Source of the DNA: Bradyrhizobium sp. Y36
Lineage (GTDB): Bacteria; Pseudomonadota; Alphaproteobacteria; Rhizobiales; Xanthobacteraceae
Assembly (NCBI RefSeq): GCF_002531575.1
Contig: NZ_NWTI01000024.1
Span: 41,138 to 105,137 of the forward strand
DNA length: 64,000 nt
Direction of reading: 5' to 3'
The translations under genes and the position numbers were made by a program. Each line of letters begins with the position of its first letter. Position 1 is the first letter of the stretch. This document shows positions 15,015-23,055 of the stretch, piece by piece. Under the pieces are notes generated by a model. That model saw only the letters and a program-made list of their open reading frames with translations, was not told the origin of the DNA and did not search any database.

Positions 15015-16111
15015 TCTGCCGCCTCGCCGCGAATGGCCTGACGCTTGGCGATCAGCTCGCGCGTCAGCGGGATCAGCTCGCGGCCGTATTCGATGGCGTC
15101 GATCAGGGGGTCGAAGCCGCGGATCAGGAAATGGCTGATGCCGAGGTCGTAATAATCGCCGAAGACTTCGGCAACCTGTTCGGGCGTGCCGACCAGCGCA
15201 GTGGTGTTGCTGTTGGCGCCGGTGAGCTTTGCGATCTCGGTCCACAGCCGCTTGTCGATACGGCTGCCCTGATCGGCGAGCGCGAGCAGGCGCCGTGCGC
15301 CGGCCGTGGCATGGCCATCGGCGGGCTTGCGATAGCCGGTCTTGTCCTGCAGCGCAGTGGCGCGCGCCAGGATCTCTTCCGCCTTCTCCCAGGCCTGCTT
15401 CTCGGTCGGGGCGATGATCGGGCGCACCGACAGGCTGAAGCGCGGCGTCGGCCGCCCCTGCCTCACTGCCGCGTTATGAACGCGCGAGGTGACATCGCGC
15501 ACCTGGGCATAGGACTCGCCCCACAGCGCGAAGGTGTCGGCGTGCTTGCCGGCGACGTCGATCGCCGCGTCCGAGGCGCCGCCGAAATAGACGCGGATGC
15601 CTTCGGGCCGATACGGCTTCACCTGCGAGAAGGCATTCTCGACCTGGTAGTACCTGCCTTTGTAGGAGAACGGCTTGTCGCTGCTCCATTCCAGCTTGAG
15701 CACGTCGAGGAATTCGGACGTGCGGGCGTAGCGCTCGTCCTTGTCGTCGAGCGTGTTGCCGTCCTGCCGGAGCTCGGTGGCATTGCCGCCGGTGATGACG
15801 TGAAGCGCGACGCGGCCGCGGGAAAACTGGTCGAGCACCGCGAACTGCCGCGCCAGCAGCGTCGGCGCGGTGAAGCCCGGCCGCTGCGCGATCAGCACGT
15901 TGAGCTTCTTGGTGTGGCTCAGCACGTGCTGCGCGACCTGAAGCGCGTCGGGCGTCGTCGAATGAAACGCCAGCAGCGCGCGGTCGAAGCCGGCATTCTC
16001 ATGCGCCTTCGCCACGGTCTCGATGTGCGTGGGATTGAGGACCGGACCTTCGCGGACCACGGTCTCGGACGAATTGTTGTTGCTGATGAAGCCGATGAAC
16101 TCGATCGACAT
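15011..16111 (-). CDS. SsuD/SfnG-like FMNH2-dependent alkanesulfonate-type monooxygenase (LLM family)
   Basis: A 366-residue luciferase-like monooxygenase. The stretches ALLAFHSTTPDALQVAQHV, LIAQRPGFTAPTLLARQFAV and GRVALHVITGGNATELRQDG are those of two-component alkanesulfonate or dimethylsulfone monooxygenases. These use reduced FMN to cleave C-S bonds and release sulfite. A partner flavin reductase is not encoded nearby. It is the fifth gene of a minus-strand operon with an ABC importer, which supports uptake and desulfurisation of an organosulfur compound. Its stop overlaps the start of the broken binding-protein gene. Confidence 0.88.
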   Translation of the reverse strand: MSIEFIGFISNNNSSETVVREGPVLNPTHIETVAKAHENAGFDRALLAFHSTTPDALQVAQHVLSHTKKLNVLIAQRPGFTAPTLLARQFAVLDQFSRGRVALHVITGGNATELRQDGNTLDDKDERYARTSEFLDVLKLEWSSDKPFSYKGRYYQVENAFSQVKPYRPEGIRVYFGGASDAAIDVAGKHADTFALWGESYAQVRDVTSRVHNAAVRQGRPTPRFSLSVRPIIAPTEKQAWEKAEEILARATALQDKTGYRKPADGHATAGARRLLALADQGSRIDKRLWTEIAKLTGANSNTTALVGTPEQVAEVFGDYYDLGISHFLIRGFDPLIDAIEYGRELIPLTRELIAKRQAIRGEAAE

Positions 16112-16132
16112 GATCGTCTCCCTGTTGAACTG

Positions 16133-17305
16133 TCAAAGCCCGAGCGCGGCGCGGCCGAGGCCGATGCGCGTGGAATCGTCCTGCGGCGTGTGCACGCGGC
16201 CGCACAGCACGTCGCGATAGTGCCGCTCCAGCGGATTGGTCCGGCTGAGGCCGTGATTTCCGGTCAGCGACAGCGCGTCCTCGACCACGGCGACGGCATT
16301 GTTGGTCACGGTCAGCTTGACGACGTTGGATTCGCCGGCGGAGAGCTGGACGCCATCGTCGAAGTCGCGCGCGAACGTCTCGATCAGCCGCGCATTGACG
16401 GCGAGCCGCGCCTCGATCGCGCCCAGCATCTCCTGCGCGCGGGCCAGGGTCGCGAGCGGCGCGCCGAGGCTGGCGGGAACGCGCTGCTTCAGGAACGCGA
16501 TCAGCCAGTCGCGCGCGGCGCGGGCGATGCCGTCATAGATGGCGGCGACGAAGATCGTGTGGACCGTCGCCTGCGTGGCGTCGGGTCCGCGCCATTCGGC
16601 GGGCCTGCGCACATCGATCTCGGCATCGAGCGGGATCACGACGTCGTCGAAGACGACATCGTGGCTGCCGCTGGCGCGCAGGCCGTGATGGTCCCAGGTC
16701 TCGACGATGCGCGTCCCTGGCAAGCCCGCCGGCACCAGGAACTGACCGACGCGCGGCTCGGCTTCATCGGTCCGCGCCCAGACCAGATACCATTTCAGGA
16801 TCGGCGAGCCCGTCGAATAGATCTTGTGGCCTGAGAGACGCCAGCCGGTCTCGGTGCGGCGCGCGATCGTCGCCGGCAGGCCGCCGCGCGCGGGTGAGCC
16901 GAGCTCCGGCTCGACACGGAGCGCATTGACGAGCGCGAGGCCCTCCACGCTCTCGCGCGCCAGCTTGCGCGACAGCCGCGCCGGCCAGGTCGGGCTGCGC
17001 GCCATCACGAGATGATTGATATAGTGCATCGAGAGCACCAGTGCGGTCGAGGGATCGGCCTTGCCGAGGATGCCGATGATTCGTGCCGCGTATTGCGCGC
17101 CGGCGCCGGCTCCGCCATGCGCCGCCGGCACGGTCAACGACAACAGGCCAGCCTCGGAGAGATCGCGAAAATTCGCGAAGGGAAAGCTGCCGTTGCGGTC
17201 GTGCTCGGCCGCGCGCGCGGCAAACGTTTCGGCCAGCGCCTCGGCGCGGGCGACATAGTCCGGTTCGTGATGCGCCGGACGTCCCTTGGCGATCGAGGTC
17301 ACCAT
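16133..17305 (-). CDS. Acyl-CoA dehydrogenase-like flavoprotein (SfnB/DszC type)
   Basis: A 390-residue acyl-CoA-dehydrogenase-fold protein. Key stretches are GLLSLTVPAAHGGAGAG, WRLSGHKIYSTGSP, GLRASGSHDVVFDDVVIP and ALSLTGNHGLSRTNPLERHY. Homologues in sulfur-scavenging operons (SfnB, DszC-like monooxygenases) use FMNH2 or FAD to attack organosulfur compounds rather than dehydrogenate acyl-CoA. The gene overlaps the ATPase gene by 7 bases and sits 21 bases before the SsuD-like gene, so joint action on one imported substrate is likely. The specific substrate is unknown. Confidence 0.85.
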   Translation of the reverse strand: MVTSIAKGRPAHHEPDYVARAEALAETFAARAAEHDRNGSFPFANFRDLSEAGLLSLTVPAAHGGAGAGAQYAARIIGILGKADPSTALVLSMHYINHLVMARSPTWPARLSRKLARESVEGLALVNALRVEPELGSPARGGLPATIARRTETGWRLSGHKIYSTGSPILKWYLVWARTDEAEPRVGQFLVPAGLPGTRIVETWDHHGLRASGSHDVVFDDVVIPLDAEIDVRRPAEWRGPDATQATVHTIFVAAIYDGIARAARDWLIAFLKQRVPASLGAPLATLARAQEMLGAIEARLAVNARLIETFARDFDDGVQLSAGESNVVKLTVTNNAVAVVEDALSLTGNHGLSRTNPLERHYRDVLCGRVHTPQDDSTRIGLGRAALGL

Positions 17306-18096
17306 GTGGCGTCCAGTCCGAGCAGGCCGAGGATCTGGCGGCGCAAATCGGCAAGATAAGGATCGCCGCGATGGCGCGGATAGGGCCGGTCGACGCGGAT
17401 GTCGGCCTTCACGCGTGCCGGGCGGTCGCTGAACACGATGACGCGGTTGGCGAGCACCAGGGCTTCCTCGGCGTCATGCGTCACCAGCAGCGTGGTAAAG
17501 CCCTTGCGCTGCCAGAGCGCGACGATCTCGGCCTGCATGGTGATGCGGGTCAGCGAGTCCAGTTTTCCCAGGGGCTCGTCGAGGATCAGGATCTTGGGAT
17601 CGTTGACCAGCGCCCGCGCCAGCGCGACGCGCTGGGCCATGCCGCCCGACAGCTGGTGCGGATAGGCATTGCGGAACGACGACAGCCCGACGAGGTCGAG
17701 CGCGTCGTCGACGCGCTGACGCTGGCTCTTCAGAATGCCCTGGGCCTCGAGGCCCAGGGCGACGTTGTCCCAGACCGACCGCCAGGGAAACAAGGTCGGA
17801 TCCTGGAACACGACGACGCGGGACGGATGCGGCCGCGTGATGCGGCTGTCGTCTTCCCGCAAGCGTCCCGCCCTGGGCTTGTCGAGGCCGGCGACCAGGC
17901 GCAACAAGGTCGACTTGCCGCAGCCGGAGGGACCGAGCAGCGCGACGAACTCGCCTGATACGACGGAGATGCTGACATCGCTGAGGACGGGCAACTCCGC
18001 ACCGTCGATGTCGAAGGCGTGACTGACCTGCTCGATGTCGAGCGCGGCGCCGGCGGCGGGATGCGTCACGACTTCGGCGAGAGCGGTGGCTACCAT
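17299..18096 (-). CDS. SsuB/TauB-like ABC transporter ATPase
   Basis: A 265-residue nitrate/sulfonate/taurine-type ABC ATPase. It has Walker A LLGPSGCGKSTLLR, Q-loop VVFQDPTLFPWRSV, signature LSGGMAQRVALARAL, Walker B ILILDEPLGKLDS and H-loop LLVTHDAEEAL, all intact. The ATG at 18096 lies within the permease gene end (7-base overlap). A longer upstream frame covers permease sequence and is not coding. Confidence 0.92.
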   Translation of the reverse strand: MVATALAEVVTHPAAGAALDIEQVSHAFDIDGAELPVLSDVSISVVSGEFVALLGPSGCGKSTLLRLVAGLDKPRAGRLREDDSRITRPHPSRVVVFQDPTLFPWRSVWDNVALGLEAQGILKSQRQRVDDALDLVGLSSFRNAYPHQLSGGMAQRVALARALVNDPKILILDEPLGKLDSLTRITMQAEIVALWQRKGFTTLLVTHDAEEALVLANRVIVFSDRPARVKADIRVDRPYPRHRGDPYLADLRRQILGLLGLDATW

Positions 18097-19112
18097 TTCA
18101 CGGTTCCCTTCTGCCAGACCAGAAGCCGGTCGCGGATCGCAAACAGCAGCGTGATCGCGCCGGAGCAGAGCAGCGACATCACGATCAGCGCCGCATACAT
18201 GTTGGAATAGGCGGCCCAGCCCTGCGCCCATTGCAGGTACCAGCCGAGCCCGGCCTTGACGCCGATCATCTCGGCGACGACGAGCACGGCAAAGGACGAG
18301 CCGAGCCCCATGAACAGGCCGACGAAGACGTGCGGCAGCGCCGCGGGGATCGCGACCTTCAGCACCAGGAAGGACGGCTTGGCGCCGAGCGTGCGCGCGA
18401 CGTCGTAATAGGCGTTGCTGACGCTCGCGACACCGGACCAAGTCAGCACCGTGACGGGAAAGCCGGTCGCAAGCGCAATCAGGAAGGTCGAGGCGCTCCA
18501 GCTCGACGGAAAGGTGAAGAAGGCGATCGGCAGCCAGGCGGTCGCCGGCAGCGGGCCGATGAAGCGCAGCACCGGGTGCACCCAATAGCCGACCGCGCGC
18601 GACCAGCCGATCGAGACGCCGGTCAGGAAGCCGACCGTCGCACCGATCAGGTAGCCGCCGAGCTGCAGCTTCACGGACGCGAACACGCTGTCGAGCAGCT
18701 TTGGCAGATCGTCGGTGTAGACCTCGATGATCGCCTGCGGCGGCGGGAAGAACGGCAGCGGCAGCCAGGCGAATTTCGCGGTCGCGAGCTCCCACACGGT
18801 CAGGAACGCGCCGAGCGCGACCAGCCACGGCGCCCGCTTGTGCAGCGCCTTGCCGGCCGACCCCAGATAGTCGGCACCGACGGTGCCGAACAGTGCGACG
18901 GCCGCGATCACGAAGGCCGCGATGCCGAGCGAATGCGTGCGCGACCAGTCACCGACATCCGTCCACCACAGGCAGGACAGGCCGAAGGCGATCCAGGCGA
19001 TGCTGGCGAGCACGCCGGCGCCGGAGTCCTTCACCCAGGCGGTGAGCAGCGGCGCGCGCGAGACACGCGGCGCACCGGAGGCGAGGCCGTCAGACAGCGA
19101 ATACGTCGACAT
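18090..19112 (-). CDS. SsuC/TauC-like ABC transporter permease
   Basis: A 340-residue membrane protein with about six to seven helices. The cytoplasmic EAA-type loop reads DVARTLGAKPSFLVLKVAIPAALPHVFVG, of which ARTLGAKPSFLVLKVAIPAA is the hallmark. The N-terminus has an extra roughly 80 residues with two additional hydrophobic segments before the conserved core (TVWELATAKF). The ATG at 19112 gives MSTYSLSDG and overlaps the binding-protein gene by 23 bases. Confidence 0.9.
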   Translation of the reverse strand: MSTYSLSDGLASGAPRVSRAPLLTAWVKDSGAGVLASIAWIAFGLSCLWWTDVGDWSRTHSLGIAAFVIAAVALFGTVGADYLGSAGKALHKRAPWLVALGAFLTVWELATAKFAWLPLPFFPPPQAIIEVYTDDLPKLLDSVFASVKLQLGGYLIGATVGFLTGVSIGWSRAVGYWVHPVLRFIGPLPATAWLPIAFFTFPSSWSASTFLIALATGFPVTVLTWSGVASVSNAYYDVARTLGAKPSFLVLKVAIPAALPHVFVGLFMGLGSSFAVLVVAEMIGVKAGLGWYLQWAQGWAAYSNMYAALIVMSLLCSGAITLLFAIRDRLLVWQKGTVKW

Positions 19113-20190
19113 AGATGCGCTCCGCGAATTTGGCCGTGTCGGTGCTCGGCTTGAAAACCTGCACGCTCTTGAGATCGTCGGCATACGCCTTCAGCTCGCG
19201 CTTCAGCACGTCGCCGACGGGATGGTGATGGTGGGTGTGGTAGCGCACCATGCCCTCGATATCGGCGAGCGTGGCCGCCTTCGGCGCGTAGGGCTGGAAC
19301 GACCTTGCCGCAACCGTTGCATTCTGCGCGGTGAACATCGCGGCATCGAGCAGCGCCTGGGTGATGGCGCGCGCGACCTGAGGCTCTTCGCGCACGAGCG
19401 AGCCGCGCAGGCCGAGGATACAGCAGCTCTTCTCGCGGAATTCGCCGTCGAGATTAGAGGCGACTTCCTTGTACTGCGTGTCCTTGAGCCAGAGATAGGC
19501 GAGCGGATCGGAGGACAGGAACGCCTGCACCTCGCCCTTCTCCACCGCGACGTTGAGCAAATTGCCGGGATAGGCGCGCCAGTCGACGTCCTTGACCGGA
19601 TCGATGCCGAGCTTGGCGAGCTGGATCGAGAAGAAATTCTTGTCGGGTCCGGCGAGATCGCCGACCGCAACGATCTTGCCCTTGAGATCGGCGAGCTTGC
19701 TCACGTTGGAGTCGGTGCGCGACAGCACGCGCATGCAACCGCCATGGGTGCCGGCGGCGATCTTGACGTCAAAACCCTGCTCCAGCGGCTTCAGCCAGCG
19801 CAGCGCCATGCCGAGGCCGGCGTCGCTCTTGCCCGTCGCGATGGCCTCGAGCAACTGGTCGGTGGAGCCGGAATAATTGACGAGCTCGACGTCGAGATTG
19901 TGCTTCTGGAAGAAGCCGTGCTCGATGGCGACAGGCACCGGCGCGAGGCACACCGCGCCGGCATTCCACGACAGCTTCAGCTTGCGCGGCGCGCCGGAGA
20001 GCGCGGGCGCATCGGACGCGGTCCGGCACAGCGGAAATTCCGAGAAGTCGACGCCGGTCGCAATCCCGCGCGGCGCGAAGGCCTGTGCGCCCAGCGCGCC
20101 GAGCGGCGCGGCGAAGGCCGCCGCAAGGCCGCCCTGGAGCAGATGGCGCCGATCGAGCCTCGATCTTCCGCGCTTGTCGTCGTTGGTCAT
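19090..20190 (-). CDS. NitT/TauT-type substrate-binding protein with Tat signal
   Basis: A 366-residue binding protein, first gene of the operon. The N-terminus has DRRHLLQGGLAAAFAAPLG, a Tat-type signal. The binding fold is recognisable from GFFQKHNLDVELVNYSGS, DLKGKIVAVGDLAGPDKNFF and LDAAMFTAQN. Near the C-terminus is a histidine cluster (HTHHHHP), unusual for this family and possibly metal-binding. ATG 20190 was chosen because the Tat signal follows; the frame is open to 20250. Confidence 0.88.
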   Translation of the reverse strand: MTNDDKRGRSRLDRRHLLQGGLAAAFAAPLGALGAQAFAPRGIATGVDFSEFPLCRTASDAPALSGAPRKLKLSWNAGAVCLAPVPVAIEHGFFQKHNLDVELVNYSGSTDQLLEAIATGKSDAGLGMALRWLKPLEQGFDVKIAAGTHGGCMRVLSRTDSNVSKLADLKGKIVAVGDLAGPDKNFFSIQLAKLGIDPVKDVDWRAYPGNLLNVAVEKGEVQAFLSSDPLAYLWLKDTQYKEVASNLDGEFREKSCCILGLRGSLVREEPQVARAITQALLDAAMFTAQNATVAARSFQPYAPKAATLADIEGMVRYHTHHHHPVGDVLKRELKAYADDLKSVQVFKPSTDTAKFAERIYVDVFAV

Positions 20191-20461
20191 TCGTCCCCAC
20201 TCCTGCGCTGGCACGGCTCCGCTGGTTGCGCAACGGTTCACGTTGCGCATGTTCCGTGCGGAGCTGCGTTGAGAGAAATTTGTTCCGGCGGCATTTCAGC
20301 GCCGCGTTGATGCGATGCGCAAATCATGCGGCGCGCCCGCCGCATCGTCAATGAAATGGAATTTCGAATGTGGTGCGAAGCGAAGTCATTCTCTCCATCG
20401 ACATGCGCGGGAACGACGAAACGATTTTCGCCGATGCATCGCGCGGCGCCGTGCGCTTGCG
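20191..20461. other. Probable promoter region of the organosulfur operon
   Basis: This 271-base stretch separates the operon's first gene from a binding-protein remnant on the other strand. I see no clear -35/-10 pair or operator. Its right end runs into decayed coding sequence. Confidence 0.4.
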
Positions 20462-20863
20462 GCCCGCATCCTGCTTCACCTCCACAAGGCGCAGGTGATC
20501 GCCGACGGCGAAGGCCTGACGCCGACGATCATCCTCATCGTCGCCTCCGACAACGCCATCGCCACCAAGCGCGCGGCGGTGCAGGACCTGGTGCAGCGGT
20601 TGAACAAGCCGCGGCTATGGTCGCTGGATCACATCGGCGAATACGCGGGGAGCACGGCAGAGCTGACCAAGCTGCCCGAGGACATGCTGCTGTCGGCCGA
20701 CACCGCGCAGCGCACCAGCCCGATCGTGATCGACGAGAACGTGGTCAGGGAAATCCAGCAAGCGTCCGACCGCTCGACGCGCGACGGCATTTTGCCGAAG
20801 ACGCTCGACGTCAGCAAGGCCGTCGACCGCAGCTTCACGGCTGCGGCCGCCGGATCGAACTAG
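20462..20863 (+). pseudogene. Remnant of a sulfonate-type binding protein (C-terminal part only)
   Basis: From about 20462 the frame reads RILLHLHKAQVIADGEGLTP, then VASDNAIATKRAAVQDLVQR, then a C-terminal domain ending GILPKTLDVSKAVDRSFTAA and a stop at 20863. This is the second half of a NitT/TauT/sulfonate binding protein. The frame continues upstream to 20315, but that sequence shows no signal peptide or N-terminal domain. Its last residues match the tail of the broken gene at 14738, on the opposite strand at the far end of the operon. Confidence 0.7.
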
Positions 20864-20978
20864 GCGAAGGCGGCGGGACGCTCAGGCTCAAGGCCGGGCC
20901 GCTGCATCTCGCCGCGATCGTGCTCGTGCATGTCGCCTGCATGAGCCTGATCGTCTGGCTCTCGCTCTAGCGAGGCGC

Positions 20979-21425
20979 TCACCAATATCGGCGATAATAG
21001 TGACGGTGATAGACCCGGTACGGCCGGTAGTAGCCGTAGCCATAGCCGTAATACGGACGATAGGGCCGGTAGTAGCGCGGATAGGCCGGCGCGTAACCAT
21101 AGCCGCCGTAATAGGCCGGGGCATAACCATAGCCGTAGCCCGGATATCCGTAGCCATAGCCGCCGCCATAATACGGTCCGCCGCCGTAATAGCCGTAAGG
21201 CGAGCCGGCGGCGATGGCGCCGCCGATGATGGCGCCGGCCGCAAGACCGCCGATGCCCCAGCCCCAGCCGCCGCCGCGCCAATGCACCTGGGTGACGTCG
21301 TCGCCGACCGCCGCCTTCATGGTCGCGACGTTGGTCGGCAGCGGGGCCGCTCCCGCCTGCTGGATTTGGCCGGCGATGACCACGCCGGCCAGCGAACAGG
21401 CAATTGCCGTTTTCCAGACCCTCAT
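20979..21425 (-). CDS. Exported Gly/Tyr-rich hypothetical protein
   Basis: A 148-residue protein with a signal peptide (ACSLAGVVIAGQIQQAGAA). It also has a glycine/alanine hydrophobic segment (GIGGLAAGAIIGGAIAAG) and a long low-complexity tail of Gly-Tyr-Pro repeats ending in YRPYRVYHRHYYRRYW. Such short Gly/Tyr-rich envelope proteins are common in rhizobia. No function is established. The ATG at 21425 follows a GGAG-like site, and the frame is open to 21485. Confidence 0.75.
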   Translation of the reverse strand: MRVWKTAIACSLAGVVIAGQIQQAGAAPLPTNVATMKAAVGDDVTQVHWRGGGWGWGIGGLAAGAIIGGAIAAGSPYGYYGGGPYYGGGYGYGYPGYGYGYAPAYYGGYGYAPAYPRYYRPYRPYYGYGYGYYRPYRVYHRHYYRRYW

Positions 21426-21792
21426 CGTCTCAACTCCTGTCTGACGTTTCGCTTGGAAAAGGATCGCAGTGTCATGATCGGGCATCCTTGCGCCAAGTCA
21501 AAGCCCGGATTTCGGGAGCCGGATTTGCGTGCGGCGCACAAGTCTCGTCCATGCCTCGTTGCACGGCGATCGCCGGCCTGCGAGACGGGCTGGCGTGCCA
21601 GCTTCCGCCCCATCGAGGGCGGCGCGATTTCCGTGCCTGGCAGCCAAGGCAAAGCATTAAGCTTCCCGCGTTCGCAACCAACAACCGACTTCACGATTTA
21701 CTATTCGTACCGTTACTATCGGTTCCAAGGGCGCGGGGCTTCTCGCGACAAATGGCCTCGGCCTGCGCCGGGCGGGGAAGTGGGAGGATGAC
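21426..21792. other. Divergent intergenic region upstream of glgC
   Basis: This 367-base stretch separates the Gly/Tyr-rich gene (leftward) and glgC (rightward). A short direct repeat TTACTATTCG / TTACTATCGG lies about 80 bases before glgC. GGGAGGATGAC before ATG 21793 is a strong ribosome-binding site. No gene seen. Confidence 0.4.
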
Positions 21793-23055
21793 ATGAGTGC
21801 CGTCGGTAATGAGCCGCTCGCCCGTCAGGCGCTGGCGTTCGTCCTGGCTGGCGGACGCGGCAGCCGGCTCCTGGAGCTGACCGACCGGCGCGCCAAGCCC
21901 GCCGTCTATTTCGGCGGCAAGTCCCGCATCATCGATTTCGCGCTGTCGAACGCCGTCAATTCAGGCATCCGCCGCATCGCGGTGGCGACCCAGTACAAGG
22001 CGCACAGCCTGATCCGGCATCTTCAGATGGGCTGGAACTTCTTCCGCCCCGAGCGCAACGAGAGCTTCGACATTCTCCCCGCGAGCCAGCGCGTCTCCGA
22101 GAACATGTGGTATGTCGGAACGGCGGATGCGGTCTACCAGAACATCGACATCATCGAATCGCACAATGCCCGCTTCATCGTCGTGCTCGCCGGCGACCAC
22201 ATCTACAAAATGGATTACGAGGTGATGCTGCGCCAGCACGTCGACAGCGGCGCCGACGTCACCGTCGGCTGCCTGGAGATGCCGCGCGCGGAATCCTCGG
22301 GCTTCGGCATCATGCATATCGACGAGAACGGCTGGATTCAGGAGTTCCTGGAAAAGCCGAAGGATCCGCCGCCGATGCCGGGCAAGCCGGACGTCTCGCT
22401 CGCCAGCATGGGCATCTACGTGTTCGACGCGAAATTCCTGTTCGACCAGCTCAAGCGCGACGCCGAGGATCCGGACTCGAACCACGATTTCGGCAAGGAC
22501 ATCATTCCCTACCTCGTCAAGAACGGCCGCGCCATTGCGCACCAGTTCTCGACCTCCTGCGTCCGCTCCGGCGGCAACAACGTGGCCTATTGGCGCGACG
22601 TCGGCACGGTGGACGCCTATTGGGCCGCCAACATCGACCTCACCGACGTGGTGCCGGAGCTCGATCTGTTCGACCGCGCCTGGCCGATCTGGTCTTACGC
22701 CGAGATCACGCCGCCCGCGAAATTCGTCCATGACGAGGAAAGCCGGCGCGGCCAGGCGGTGAGCTCGCTGGTCTCCGGCGGCTGCATCATCTCCGGCGCC
22801 TCGCTGCGCCGTTCGCTGCTGTTCACCGGCGTGCGCATCAACTCCTACGCCAATGTCGAGAACGCCGTGATCATGCCTTACGTCAATGTCGGCCGCGGCG
22901 CGCGCCTGAAGAACGTCGTGATCGACCGCGGCGTCGAGATCCCGGAGGGCCTCGTCGTCGGCGAGGACCCCGAATTGGACGCCAAGCGATTCCGCACCAC
23001 CGAGCAGGGCATTTCGCTGATCACGCAGGCGATGCTCGACGGGATCGATAAATGA
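21793..23055 (+). CDS. glgC: Glucose-1-phosphate adenylyltransferase
   Basis: A 420-residue ADP-glucose pyrophosphorylase, which makes ADP-glucose from ATP and glucose-1-phosphate for glycogen synthesis. Motifs: FVLAGGRGSRLLELTDRRAK (nucleotide binding), SKxRIIDF-type GGKSRIIDFALSN, VVLAGDHIYKMDY and SGGNNVAYWRDVGTVDAYW. A C-terminal left-handed beta-helix follows (SGGCIISGASLRRSLLFTGV). Length matches the family. It overlaps glgA by 4 bases. Confidence 0.96.
   Translation: MSAVGNEPLARQALAFVLAGGRGSRLLELTDRRAKPAVYFGGKSRIIDFALSNAVNSGIRRIAVATQYKAHSLIRHLQMGWNFFRPERNESFDILPASQRVSENMWYVGTADAVYQNIDIIESHNARFIVVLAGDHIYKMDYEVMLRQHVDSGADVTVGCLEMPRAESSGFGIMHIDENGWIQEFLEKPKDPPPMPGKPDVSLASMGIYVFDAKFLFDQLKRDAEDPDSNHDFGKDIIPYLVKNGRAIAHQFSTSCVRSGGNNVAYWRDVGTVDAYWAANIDLTDVVPELDLFDRAWPIWSYAEITPPAKFVHDEESRRGQAVSSLVSGGCIISGASLRRSLLFTGVRINSYANVENAVIMPYVNVGRGARLKNVVIDRGVEIPEGLVVGEDPELDAKRFRTTEQGISLITQAMLDGIDK

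Noticed and set aside
17299..18828. Extended 509-residue version of the SsuB-like ATPase
   Set aside because: The extra N-terminal 240 residues are an out-of-frame reading of the permease gene and Arg-rich. The ATG at 18096 matches the family start.
20864..20970. Short hydrophobic reading frame ending VACMSLIVWLSL after the receptor remnant
   Set aside because: There is no good start codon or ribosome-binding site, so it may be decayed coding sequence. Not reported as a gene.
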